DNA of 64,000 bases from Candidatus Poribacteria bacterium (lineage in GTDB: Bacteria; Poribacteria; WGA-4E; WGA-3G), in the NCBI GenBank assembly GCA_958295945.1, contig OY282386.1, positions 1,736,001 to 1,800,000 on the forward strand, written 5' to 3'. The position numbers and the translations under genes were made by a program. The notes beneath the pieces are model-generated. The model had not been told where the DNA came from. It ran no database searches and saw nothing but the letters and a program-made list of their open reading frames with translations. Numbering within the stretch: position 1 is the first letter of the stretch; each line of letters starts with the position of its first letter. Shown here in pieces: positions 1-8,544 of this stretch.

Positions 1-31
1 GCCCTACAATAGGTTACAGGTTTTTCACTTG

Positions 32-69
32 AATTGATGCCTACGGTGACAAAAACTTTACACACCCTT
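32..69. repeat. dispersed repeat, copy 1
   Basis: A stretch beginning AATTGATGCC and running through GGTGACAAAAACTTTACA recurs almost unchanged at 13944-13980, next to a MITE cluster. Bases 1-291 hold no convincing gene; besides this repeat I see only a promoter-like sequence. Confidence 0.6.
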
Positions 70-84
70 AATTACATCATATTG

Positions 85-113
85 TTGATTCTTCCATTAG
101 TTTCTGCTATACT
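85..113 (+). promoter_or_regulatory. putative sigma70-type promoter for the PspA/AAA+ cluster
   Basis: TTGATT (85-90), a 17-base spacer and TATACT (108-113) match the consensus promoter geometry. It lies about 180 bases upstream of the first gene of the cluster, with no gene between. Assignment is by motif only. Confidence 0.45.
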
Positions 114-291
114 ATACTTTGCAAATTAATAGTTGTATTCATTGGAATGGTATTTCTCTTTACAAACATCTGGTAGTTGTGATAATATATTTGAGGTAAT
201 TGTATAAAAGAATTCGTAGAGAAACAATACGACATCAACAAAAAACAAACAGATAATATGACTGCTTCCACCTAATGACAGTGTATGCAAT

Positions 292-1134
292 TTGGTGATA
301 AAGTTGATTGATAAGAAATTAGTTCGTCAGAAATATCTACTTCATCTTATTAGCAATCCATTTACCATTTACCCATTTGCTGCGGGAGTACTTGGAGTTT
401 TCGCTTCATGGGTTTTCAATTTAGAACCACAAATACTATATTTGTTTGCTGGTGCAGTCGTCGGTCTTGGGTTACCAATAGGGGCATTGATAACGAAGTG
501 GACTTCTGGCACGGATGACATTGCAAAAAAGGTTCGTGAGGAACTGCTTCATGATGCACATCAACAGCAGGAAGAGGAACTTAACGCACTTCATCAACAA
601 TTGCTTAAAGATGGTGACCAAAGAACCGAACAGATGCTTGAAGAACTGCGGATGTTACACGAATCTTTTCAAGAAGAGGCAATGGACACAGGCTGGATGG
701 CTTCTTTACCACTTACCGTAAGTGCTGAAATCGCTGGTAAAGTCTCAGATCTCTTCAATCAAGCAGTTCAATGTCTCAAAGACACCTTGAAGATGTATGA
801 GAAATCTAAAGATTCAAAATTGGCAACCGTCAAACGTGTATTACAGCAACACCGGGAAAAACAAATTGCTGATGTTCAGCAGACAATAGTTCAACTTACA
901 AATCTATATGCACGTGTCATAACACTTAGTCCTGAAAGCAATGAGACAGAACTTTCACGACTTCGCTCTGAACTTGATGAAAGCCTTGCATTTGCAAAGA
1001 AAGTTGATGAACAAATACGAGAATCAACTCCTGGTATTGATGTTGATTTGTCTAAAGCGAACTCTTCATTTGGAGAATCAACAATTACAACGCATCAGAA
1101 TGTTGCATCTACAGAAGAAAGCAATTATCAGTGA
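292..1134 (+). CDS. two-TM membrane protein with long coiled-coil cytoplasmic region
   Basis: I do not recognise a named family. Residues about 24-45 and 48-67 form two closely spaced hydrophobic, glycine-containing helices (a hairpin anchor). The rest, about 210 residues, is charged and heptad-like (many Gln/Glu/Leu), with a hydrophobic, glycine-containing break near 135-150, and ends in a Ser/Thr-rich tail. The start is uncertain: TTG at 292 or GTG at 295, with no clear Shine-Dalgarno. It is the first gene of a same-strand cluster with two PspA paralogues and an AAA+ ATPase, so a role as membrane receptor or scaffold for that cluster is an inference from position and topology. Confidence 0.7.
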   Translation: MVIKLIDKKLVRQKYLLHLISNPFTIYPFAAGVLGVFASWVFNLEPQILYLFAGAVVGLGLPIGALITKWTSGTDDIAKKVREELLHDAHQQQEEELNALHQQLLKDGDQRTEQMLEELRMLHESFQEEAMDTGWMASLPLTVSAEIAGKVSDLFNQAVQCLKDTLKMYEKSKDSKLATVKRVLQQHREKQIADVQQTIVQLTNLYARVITLSPESNETELSRLRSELDESLAFAKKVDEQIRESTPGIDVDLSKANSSFGESTITTHQNVASTEESNYQ

Positions 1135-1176
1135 ATATGATTGATATGAATCCATTTGTAACTCTGGAGGTAATCA

Positions 1177-1932
1177 ATGCAAAACGGAATCACTCGGCTA
1201 TACAATGCAATTTGGTATACACAAGTTGGACGTGCCCTTGAACAGAAAGATTTAGATAAAGAAAATGCGGAAAACACACAGGATTTGTTTGCTGAAGAGC
1301 TCAACAACCGTGAAAATATTCAACCCAGTAAACGTGGACATAGTCTACTGAGTAAATCAGAAGTTTTACACGATTCCAAAGTTAACAGCAAAACATCCGG
1401 AATAGTAACTCAGAAAATCCTTATAGATAATCTGGATGCTGTACGACAAGTTTTTGAAGACATTATCAATGACAAAAGGAATAATATTCAACGATACAAA
1501 CAAGCAATTGGTCATTTAATCGCCCTTGTTGAACAGAAAAAGAACTCACTGAAAAGCATTATAGATGATTTGGATAAGTTAGAACAGATGAAGATGGCTG
1601 TAACTGCAGAGTCCAAGAATATTTCCTTAGAACTAAAAGAATCTGGTTTATCAGATAGCGAGATAGAACAACATCCAGATTATGCACGATGCATCAACTC
1701 ATTTAATGATTTCGATTCTACCGTCAACGAGAAAAACGTTCGTGTTGACGAACTTGAACAGGATATTGAACGTGCAAAGCAAGATATTGAATATCATAAA
1801 TCTAATATCACACAACTTCACCGTGATGTAGAAAAGATAAAGACTGAACAATCTGAAGCGATCGCAGACCTTATTACTGCTCGTGAAAAAGGGAAAATTA
1901 ATGAAGTTTTATCGGATATCAAAGTAGAATGA
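1177..1932 (+). CDS. divergent PspA/IM30-like protein with N-terminal insertion
   Basis: Clear paralogue of the next gene: both start M-x-N-G-x-T-R and share the amphipathic opening AIWYT followed by GRA, then the DAVRQ/EAVRG helix, QRYKQAIG, LIALVEQKKNS, QHPDY and KTEQSEA blocks. About 55 residues (roughly 28-84) are inserted between the first amphipathic helix and the helical hairpin, and the last 80 or so residues of the paralogue are missing. PspA/IM30 proteins are ESCRT-III superfamily members that polymerise on stressed membranes. A GGAGG site lies seven bases before the ATG. The insertion separates the membrane-binding helix from the hairpin, so this may be a regulatory or capping subunit; that is inference. 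Confidence 0.8.
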   Translation: MQNGITRLYNAIWYTQVGRALEQKDLDKENAENTQDLFAEELNNRENIQPSKRGHSLLSKSEVLHDSKVNSKTSGIVTQKILIDNLDAVRQVFEDIINDKRNNIQRYKQAIGHLIALVEQKKNSLKSIIDDLDKLEQMKMAVTAESKNISLELKESGLSDSEIEQHPDYARCINSFNDFDSTVNEKNVRVDELEQDIERAKQDIEYHKSNITQLHRDVEKIKTEQSEAIADLITAREKGKINEVLSDIKVE

Positions 1933-1993
1933 TATTAAATCAAGAAATAACAAATTGTGAATAATCAATTCATTTCACATAGGAGGATTTACA

Positions 1994-2830
1994 ATGGCAA
2001 ACGGATTCACCCGTTTTTTCAAAGCGATTTGGTATACACTTACTGGTCGCGCACATGAACAGGCTGATAGATTGATGGAAAATCCCGAGGCAGTACGCGG
2101 TGCTTATGAAGATATTATCCGCGACAAACAAGGGAATATCCAGCGATACAAACAAGCAATTGGCCAACTCATCGCACTCGTTGAACAGAAAAAAAATTCA
2201 CTCAAAAGACTCACAGATGACATAGAAAAACTTGAAAAGATGAAAGCAGGCGCGATTGCTAAGGCAAAAAGTACTGCTGCTGATTTACAACAAGCTGGTA
2301 CGCCAGATGAAGAGATCAAACAGCATCCAGACTATGTTCGGTGCATGACCTCATTCAACGATTTTCACTCCACACTTGATGAGAAAAACGCTCGCGTCGC
2401 TGAACTTGAACAGGATATAGAACGTGCACAAGGAGATATTGAATCGCATAAACTCCAGATTACTGGTCTCCATAAAGATCTTGACAAGATAAAGACAGAA
2501 CAATCAGAGGCTGTGGCAGATCTTATTACTGCACGTGAACAAGAAGATATTGCTGATATGTTGTCTGGTATTAGCACAGATGGAACTTCTGCAGAATTGT
2601 CACGTATGCGTGAAATTCGTGAAAAAGCAAAAGGACGTGCAGTCGTAGCACAAGAACTCGCTGGTACAGACTCACGTGCAGAAGAAGAGGAATTTCTTGC
2701 TGCAGCGAGTACTACTGCCGCTTCTGATGAATTTGACTCACTCATCTTTGGAGCACAACAAACCGATACGCCAGCACAAACTGATGAGGCAACGAGCGAA
2801 TCACAGAGTGATTCAGAACTGCCGTTATAA
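1994..2830 (+). CDS. pspA: PspA/IM30 family protein (ESCRT-III superfamily)
   Basis: A 278-residue protein with the PspA/IM30 plan: an N-terminal amphipathic helix (residues 1-22, MANGFTRFFKAIWYT), then long helices with heptads to about residue 195 (QRYKQAIGQLIALVEQKKNS, the QHPDYVRC loop), then an Ala/Ser/Glu/Asp-rich low-complexity tail (220-278). Family members bind anionic membranes and maintain the envelope under stress. The start is fixed by AGGAGG seven bases upstream of ATG. It follows the insertion-bearing paralogue by 61 bases. The acidic tail is not part of classical PspA and could be the recognition tail for the AAA+ protein encoded two genes downstream; this last point is inference. 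Confidence 0.85.
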   Translation: MANGFTRFFKAIWYTLTGRAHEQADRLMENPEAVRGAYEDIIRDKQGNIQRYKQAIGQLIALVEQKKNSLKRLTDDIEKLEKMKAGAIAKAKSTAADLQQAGTPDEEIKQHPDYVRCMTSFNDFHSTLDEKNARVAELEQDIERAQGDIESHKLQITGLHKDLDKIKTEQSEAVADLITAREQEDIADMLSGISTDGTSAELSRMREIREKAKGRAVVAQELAGTDSRAEEEEFLAAASTTAASDEFDSLIFGAQQTDTPAQTDEATSESQSDSELPL

Positions 2831-2948
2831 TTATTTAAAATAAGCTAATTCGTATCTGCGGGTAATCCTGCCTATTCAATACATACTGTATTTGGGGCAT
2901 AGATACCCGCTTGATATGTTACTATATCAAATATAAGAGAGATTGTTA

Positions 2949-4751
2949 ATGAACGTAAACACCTGGCATCACGAGAATACACCGAGTTGTTGGGAAGGGG
3001 TTTTAGAAAGGCTTAAGTCGTTTGAGACGCAAGTGCACCACATTAAAGAAACGAAAAAGCAATCAACGATACCGCCACAAATTCTAGATTCTTTCTACCT
3101 CCTTCACGATGACTTGATTGCTGAAACAAGCAATACTCTACGTTCATCACAAGAAACACATGCTTTCGACAGTCGGAATATAGTATTGGATAATTCATTC
3201 GTTGAAGCAATTTGGTTATCACTTGACCAATATCCCGAACTTGTCAATCACAAAGATATAGAAAACCTTGACACTGCAGGTTCCAAAATCTTCACACGCT
3301 TTTCACCTGATGCTCCAACAAATGTATCTGATAGAGAGGAATTAAAATCTAGGATTCAACAGATTTTTAAATTATCTGCCGATACATTAGAAAGACTGAC
3401 AAGCAAACTTGGTAATCGGACTGCACCATTGCAACATAGGCATCAAATTATGAGATGTCTACAGACACGATTCAATCTGGTATCTGGAAATCCTGAATTG
3501 GATAGTGATGTCCTCAGACTGTTTCAAGAATTATATCCAACTGCCCCTTTTGATGTCGGTGAAGTAAAACTGATAAAAACTTGCTCCGCACTTTACTTCT
3601 GTTTACCTTCTAAAGTGAAAGAGCTTGACACAGAATCTTCAGGAAATATAAAGTCTGAAGAAACAGATAAATCTCATAATGTAAAGTCTAATAAAAAATT
3701 AGGATACGCGCAATTTCTCAGAAGGATTTGGCAGGTTGAACCTTTCGCACACTTTCCAGTCTTTGGTACATTTAACGCCGAGGAACTTGATCCCAGCTTC
3801 CGGTCCATGATTGCTGATGACACAGGTCTATCTATTGATTTGGTAACAACTACACTCACACGGATGATCGGCTTTCTACCCATAGAGGAACTGGATAAGT
3901 ATCTTATTCATGACACTTGGGGACATCAATGGCAAGAGAGTTTACTTGATTTTGAGGAGCTTTATACAGAATTATCTCTTTTTAATCGTCCACTATCTGT
4001 AATGGAATCTGCTTCTGTCTTAGGTGAACATACTACATTCGGGGATGCGTTTCTCAAAACTGCTTCGGGGAAAATACAGCTGGATCCGGAAATTCTTACC
4101 AAATTTATAGATTCTGAGTTGTATGAACGGTCTATTGTCGCATTCACCCCAATTCTGGCAGAAATGCTGGCAGATGTTGTAGAATACAAATTCCTAAAAC
4201 TACATCCTGAACAGGTAGACTTAATGCCAAGTTCATCCCTACTTAAGGACTATCCGAGCAAACTTGATTTAACACTTGAGGATTTACACAACTGTTTTGA
4301 ACGCGCCTCTGAAGCATTTCAAACTTGGGTAGACTCAGATGAAGCAAAGCATAGATTACATGATGAGATATGCGAAAAATTTGATATTCAAGAGAGCGAA
4401 AGTAACTACAAAGAATTGAATAATATTCTTGAAAACGCAGTAGCGATTTGTAAAGAACGACTTGAAAGATTTTATCAACCTGAATGGTATTGGGAAAGAA
4501 CCGAAGACGACAGTCTGAAACTCAACGCATTTAGTTTCGCCGCACTCAACTTTCTCCGTATTCATACCGCTTTCTTACATACATATCAAAGACTATCACA
4601 AATTGAAACTTCGTATGGGTTTATGGATGCACTTGTTCTGGCAATGGGAACTTTCTTTGAAATGGAACCGCAACGACATATTTGGCAACTTGACAGTTTT
4701 TTGACCGAAGGTTTTCTGCCACGATGGGAAAAGTTTGCTCAGGTAAATTGA
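2949..4751 (+). CDS. unknown protein with HDTWGHQWQE motif, associated with AAA+ ATPase
   Basis: About 600 residues, mainly helical, no signal peptide or membrane segment, family not recognised. The ATG at 2949 is preferred over a TTG six bases earlier because AGAGAG lies at suitable spacing. The most distinctive element is H321-D-x-W-G-H326-x-W-Q-E330, in a stretch otherwise rich in acidic residues; the spacing of His, His and Glu suggests metal binding but no known metalloenzyme signature is matched. A later conserved-looking block is AEMLADVVEYKF. It lies between pspA and the AAA+ ATPase gene (26 bases), so it is probably a dedicated partner of the ATPase. Function cannot be assigned. Confidence 0.7.
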   Translation: MNVNTWHHENTPSCWEGVLERLKSFETQVHHIKETKKQSTIPPQILDSFYLLHDDLIAETSNTLRSSQETHAFDSRNIVLDNSFVEAIWLSLDQYPELVNHKDIENLDTAGSKIFTRFSPDAPTNVSDREELKSRIQQIFKLSADTLERLTSKLGNRTAPLQHRHQIMRCLQTRFNLVSGNPELDSDVLRLFQELYPTAPFDVGEVKLIKTCSALYFCLPSKVKELDTESSGNIKSEETDKSHNVKSNKKLGYAQFLRRIWQVEPFAHFPVFGTFNAEELDPSFRSMIADDTGLSIDLVTTTLTRMIGFLPIEELDKYLIHDTWGHQWQESLLDFEELYTELSLFNRPLSVMESASVLGEHTTFGDAFLKTASGKIQLDPEILTKFIDSELYERSIVAFTPILAEMLADVVEYKFLKLHPEQVDLMPSSSLLKDYPSKLDLTLEDLHNCFERASEAFQTWVDSDEAKHRLHDEICEKFDIQESESNYKELNNILENAVAICKERLERFYQPEWYWERTEDDSLKLNAFSFAALNFLRIHTAFLHTYQRLSQIETSYGFMDALVLAMGTFFEMEPQRHIWQLDSFLTEGFLPRWEKFAQVN

Positions 4752-4777
4752 AACAAAAGACTGATCTTTCTTGAAGG

Positions 4778-6634
4778 GTGGAGGACAAGACAATCGCTAT
4801 CAAAGACCCTACCTACAAATTCCGAACAGAAGCTGGATTACTAATAAATTCAGGCACATCGCGAAGCATCGTACTTCACGGAAATATACACGACATTTTT
4901 TATGTCTCTGATGAAGATACCGAGGATTATATCCCACTCGTGTCATTTCTGACACATAGCTGGGATATTTCTGGTTATATCTTAATAGTCTACGAACTCA
5001 ATGGACCACTTCGTTTTTTACATGCAAGCGATCGTGAAAGGGTTAAGAACGCTTTCAATTCTTGGAGAGGAACTACTGAATCTTCCAAATCCAAGACTCA
5101 CAGCCATTTCGCAGAACTAAGTAGTATAGATGAGACAGGAAGTAAGACTGATAAAACTCAGGACACATTTGAACAATACCTAAACGAAGCCATCGGTAGT
5201 CCTACATTAGCTCTTGAACTACTACGACAATTCTGTCTGATTTCTCGTTCTACGAATGTCAATGGTGATCGTTTATTGGATGAAAAACTACTCATCTTAA
5301 TAGAAGCAACAGATATGCTACTTCCAGAGGGTGAGATACGAACGTTGAGTTTGGCTGACAGGCATAGGATTAGTATCATTCAAGATTGGGTTTCTGATTC
5401 CGAGTTCATGAAAGGAACAGATACAGTTGTCTTTATCTCTGAATCTAAGAGTCTAATTAACTCCAGAATCACACGCCTTCCGCAAGTAGTTGATGTAGAA
5501 ATTCAATCTCCTGATGTGGAAGCACGGAGACATTTTATTTCATGGTTTAATAGAACGCAAAAAGCAAAGAAAAAAGAACTCAATCTGTGGGGGAGTCAAT
5601 CTCAACTTGCAGTCCTAACTGCAGGACTATCATTACAAGCATTACGGCAGATGCTTATGTCTGCTTGTTATTCTGGTGAGAAACTTCAACCTGATCTTGT
5701 AATTGAGAAAGTATCAGAATTCATACAAGCAGAATTAGGTGAAGATGTCGTTGAGTTCAAAAAACCTGGACATACACTCAAAGATATAGTTGGTAATAAC
5801 AAACTGATTGAGTTTTTGAGATCACAGATAATCCCACGCATCACTTCTACTGGAAAGGATTCAATATCTGGACTAAGTGTCTGTGGTCCTATTGGTAGTG
5901 GAAAGACATTCATCTTTGAGGGACTTGCGGGGGAATTGGATATACCTGTTTTAGTTCTCAAGAACATCCGTAGTATGTGGTTCGGTCAAACAGATGTCAT
6001 TTTTGAAAGACTCAGACGATTACTTATGGCACTTGTAAATGTGCTTATTTTTGTTGATGAAGCGGATACACAATTCGGCGATGTTGGCAGGGATGCACAT
6101 GCAACGGAACGGAGACTTACTGGTAAGATTCAAGCGATGATGTCCGACCCGCAACTTCGAGGGAATATCACATGGCTATTGATGACCGCACGTATCTATA
6201 ATCTCTCGCCAGACCTACGTCGAGAGGGTAGGGTTGGGGACATCGTTATTCCTGTTCTTGACCCAACAGGTGAAGATCGGAAGACCTTTCTTCAATGGAC
6301 ATTGAGCAATGTCTACACTGATACAATATCGGATGAGGCATTTGAACTCTTGTTATCGCACACAGACGGTTATTCTGCTGCCAGTTTCGCATCGCTCCGT
6401 GCAGACCTTGAGGCTGCAAAAAACCGTCAGGGTGAGTTAACTGTTGACGAGATACTTGATGTCATATCAGATAGAATTCTACCCAATATCGGACCAATCC
6501 GACGTTATCAAACATTGCAAGCATTTTTGAATTGCACACGCAAATCTCTACTTCCAGTGGATTATTCACCAGAAACAAGAGGATCATGGTTAGAACAGAT
6601 TGCCCAATTAGAAGTGATGGGAATTAAGGGCTGA
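4778..6634 (+). CDS. AAA+ ATPase, Vps4/FtsH-like fold, paired with PspA
   Basis: A 618-residue protein. The C-terminal half is a complete AAA+ module: Walker A GPIGSGKT at 370-377, Walker B VLIFVDEAD at 422-430, and a distal SPDLRREGRVGD segment matching the DxxLRRxGR arginine-finger region of classical AAA proteins. The N-terminal 330 residues look like a degenerate AAA-type domain (GxLLINSGTSRSIVLHGN) without a P-loop. No membrane segment. The start is uncertain: GTG at 4778 has a poor upstream site, and a GGAGG overlaps the first codons. By position it is the motor of the PspA cluster, analogous to Vps4 acting on ESCRT-III; that analogy is inference, the ATPase fold is not. Confidence 0.85.
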   Translation: MEDKTIAIKDPTYKFRTEAGLLINSGTSRSIVLHGNIHDIFYVSDEDTEDYIPLVSFLTHSWDISGYILIVYELNGPLRFLHASDRERVKNAFNSWRGTTESSKSKTHSHFAELSSIDETGSKTDKTQDTFEQYLNEAIGSPTLALELLRQFCLISRSTNVNGDRLLDEKLLILIEATDMLLPEGEIRTLSLADRHRISIIQDWVSDSEFMKGTDTVVFISESKSLINSRITRLPQVVDVEIQSPDVEARRHFISWFNRTQKAKKKELNLWGSQSQLAVLTAGLSLQALRQMLMSACYSGEKLQPDLVIEKVSEFIQAELGEDVVEFKKPGHTLKDIVGNNKLIEFLRSQIIPRITSTGKDSISGLSVCGPIGSGKTFIFEGLAGELDIPVLVLKNIRSMWFGQTDVIFERLRRLLMALVNVLIFVDEADTQFGDVGRDAHATERRLTGKIQAMMSDPQLRGNITWLLMTARIYNLSPDLRREGRVGDIVIPVLDPTGEDRKTFLQWTLSNVYTDTISDEAFELLLSHTDGYSAASFASLRADLEAAKNRQGELTVDEILDVISDRILPNIGPIRRYQTLQAFLNCTRKSLLPVDYSPETRGSWLEQIAQLEVMGIKG

Positions 6635-6683
6635 AAAAGTGATGAATGTAGGATGCGCAATGAATTGGATAACTACAAGCACG

Positions 6684-7850
6684 CTATTGCTCATGACGAT
6701 GTCCAGTTAGAGAAATCTCCTTATCACTCGCAGCGGAACGGTAGCCAGCACAAATTATCTCTACGGAGTGCGCAGCAAATTCAGCATTCATCTCACTTTC
6801 AACTCCATTTTCAATACAGTCAACAAACGCACTGAACTCTCGTTGTCCGTCATTTTCACTGACCACATCCACCCATTGCTGTTTTGGTCGCATTCCAATT
6901 TCTGATTGTGTGCTGCTCCACATTCCCATCGGATCAAGTGGGTGTGGAGTTGGTGGTTCAAATGCAGGTTCTGCAGCAAACACCTCTAATCTATTGGATG
7001 AAGCATCAAATGTCAATGTAGAATCACTTCCAACAAGATGTACCTTCCTAATTCCACCTTGTGGATGACTCTGCCACCCATATCGTCCAGCAGCAATCGT
7101 ACCAGTAATCCCACCTTCTAATGATAATACCATAGCACCGAAATCTTCAATATCACAACCATCATGTTCTTTGAAAAAATAATTTCCAGTACCACAGAAT
7201 ACTTGTTCAACTCGTTTACCTGTCAACCAGTTCACCATTGACACAGCATAAACACCGATATCAAACATCTCTGGTTTTGCTTCCACGAAACTATACCTTT
7301 CTAAACTCGGGTATTGTGTTCGTTTTTGTCCAACAAGTGCACTTCCCGGATGTCCTTTTGCAAACATAACATCACAATGAATTGCTTGAAGCTCCCCAAT
7401 GTGTCCACTATCCAGTGCTTGTTTCACCGTCCGTGCCCACGAACTATGAATGTTGCTGAACATCTGTGTCCTTACACCGGTTTTTGCAACAGCATCAACG
7501 ATTTGTTGTACATCTTTTGCATTCAGTGCCATCGGTTTATCAAGATAGATATGCTTTCCTGCTTCTGCACATTTCGTCCCAACACGACCTCGTCGTTCAA
7601 CTTCAGTGCATAAACTAACAATATGCACATCTTCACGCGCTAAAGCTTCATCAAGATTAGGAATGAATGGTAACTGTCGTTCTCTTGCAAGTGATTGAGC
7701 TAATTCAATCCGTTCCACAGGGGCATCATGTTCATCTGCAAATGCTATGAGTTGACATCGGGAATCATTGGCAAATAATACCGAATAGTTTTCCTGATGT
7801 GTACGATGTCCACCGAGTAATAGGACTCCGTATTTTCCGTTTGTTGCCAT
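6684..7850 (-). CDS. Gfo/Idh/MocA family NAD(P)-dependent oxidoreductase
   Basis: A 388-residue protein with an N-terminal Rossmann fold (GVLLLGGH near residue 8, acidic residue at the end of strand 2) and the family dinucleotide/substrate motif LDKPMAL near residue 104, where Lys is catalytic. The C-terminal alpha/beta domain is complete. These enzymes oxidise or reduce sugars and cyclitols. A GGAGGGG site embedded in the end of the upstream gene precedes the ATG, and the two genes are separated by two bases, so translation is probably coupled. It converges on the AAA+ gene. The specific sugar substrate cannot be told from sequence. Confidence 0.9.
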   Translation of the reverse strand: MATNGKYGVLLLGGHRTHQENYSVLFANDSRCQLIAFADEHDAPVERIELAQSLARERQLPFIPNLDEALAREDVHIVSLCTEVERRGRVGTKCAEAGKHIYLDKPMALNAKDVQQIVDAVAKTGVRTQMFSNIHSSWARTVKQALDSGHIGELQAIHCDVMFAKGHPGSALVGQKRTQYPSLERYSFVEAKPEMFDIGVYAVSMVNWLTGKRVEQVFCGTGNYFFKEHDGCDIEDFGAMVLSLEGGITGTIAAGRYGWQSHPQGGIRKVHLVGSDSTLTFDASSNRLEVFAAEPAFEPPTPHPLDPMGMWSSTQSEIGMRPKQQWVDVVSENDGQREFSAFVDCIENGVESEMNAEFAAHSVEIICAGYRSAASDKEISLTGHRHEQ

Positions 7851-7852
7851 GC

Positions 7853-8296
7853 TTACCCCTCCACCCTAATAGGTTGATCGCTTGCAAGTGCCTGTGTGAT
7901 AGTTTCTGTTAGTGCCTCTATCCTTCCAAGTTGTGGTGGTGTCCCACTGAGATAATGTCTCCCAATCGGTGTTTCATGATAGATTACACCTTTATTTCCA
8001 ACCAACATTATGTCAATCGCTGTTTCAGAGTCTACACGATTAACACTCAATACGGACATCTGTCCATAAACATATTTCACCATCACTGTCACCTGTGTTG
8101 CGTTTGCATCTCCCTGTGCATAAACAGTCTGTGGATTTGATTGTATCCATCCATTTGACAGTGCTGCAATCTCTGCTGCGGGTTGAAGTAGCGTGGTATT
8201 CTCACTTGCAACATTGAGAACACATCTTAAAAACACAGGACTCCCAATCCGATCCTTTTCAATAACTGAATCAACCGACTCTTTTAGTAATTCCAT
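7853..8296 (-). CDS. small protein resembling an isolated Gfo/Idh C-terminal domain
   Basis: 147 residues, no signal peptide. It has a mixed alpha/beta composition, and its end (ALTETITQALASDQPIRVEG minus a few residues) resembles the last helix and strand of Gfo/Idh/MocA substrate domains. No Rossmann motif is present. A GGAG site sits eight bases before the ATG. It is the promoter-proximal gene of a two-gene operon with the full-length oxidoreductase, two bases apart. It may be a companion subunit or a degenerate half-gene. The family name is not recognised and the resemblance is by eye. Confidence 0.6.
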   Translation of the reverse strand: MELLKESVDSVIEKDRIGSPVFLRCVLNVASENTTLLQPAAEIAALSNGWIQSNPQTVYAQGDANATQVTVMVKYVYGQMSVLSVNRVDSETAIDIMLVGNKGVIYHETPIGRHYLSGTPPQLGRIEALTETITQALASDQPIRVEG

Positions 8297-8325
8297 ATTT
8301 TCTCCTTCCTTTTCTGCACCATATC

Positions 8326-8439
8326 ATACCATTTCTGATAGAAAACGCCGCATTTTTGTACCACAAACTGCCAGTTTGTGCCGTCCTTCAAGACATTCTT
8401 AACAAATGTTAATGGAATAAACATTTATAGAAATGGTAT
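8326..8439. repeat. 114-bp inverted-repeat-bounded element (MITE-like), copy A
   Basis: Begins ATACCATTTCT and ends AGAAATGGTAT (perfect terminal inverted repeat). It contains AAACGCCGCATTTTTGTA and an internal hairpin, CACAAACTGCCAGTTTGTG. Two further copies of exactly 114 bp occur at 19485-19598 and, inverted, at 44584-44697. It encodes nothing. It sits between divergent genes and abuts the rhodanese promoter. Confidence 0.85.
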
Positions 8440-8444
8440 TATAA

Positions 8445-8473
8445 TTGACTGTTCTGGATTTTTATGCTATATT
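8445..8473 (+). promoter_or_regulatory. putative promoter of the rhodanese gene
   Basis: TTGACT (8445-8450), 17-base spacer, TATATT (8468-8473), 71 bases before the start codon. It begins five bases after the 114-bp repeat ends, so the repeat forms its upstream flank. Confidence 0.5.
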
Positions 8474-8544
8474 TTACATGATGTTTGGTAGTAATCCACA
8501 CCAAACTTACTTCACTCATCATACACATTTTTCGGAGGATAATT

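Noticed and set aside
2850-2915. Terminator after pspA (GCGGGTA ... TACCCGC)
   Set aside because: The arms are about 40 bases apart with no T run, so it is not a credible terminator and the cluster may be transcribed through.
6653-6835. Short plus-strand frame opposite the Gfo/Idh gene
   Set aside because: Antisense to a well-supported gene, no ribosome site and no protein-like composition.
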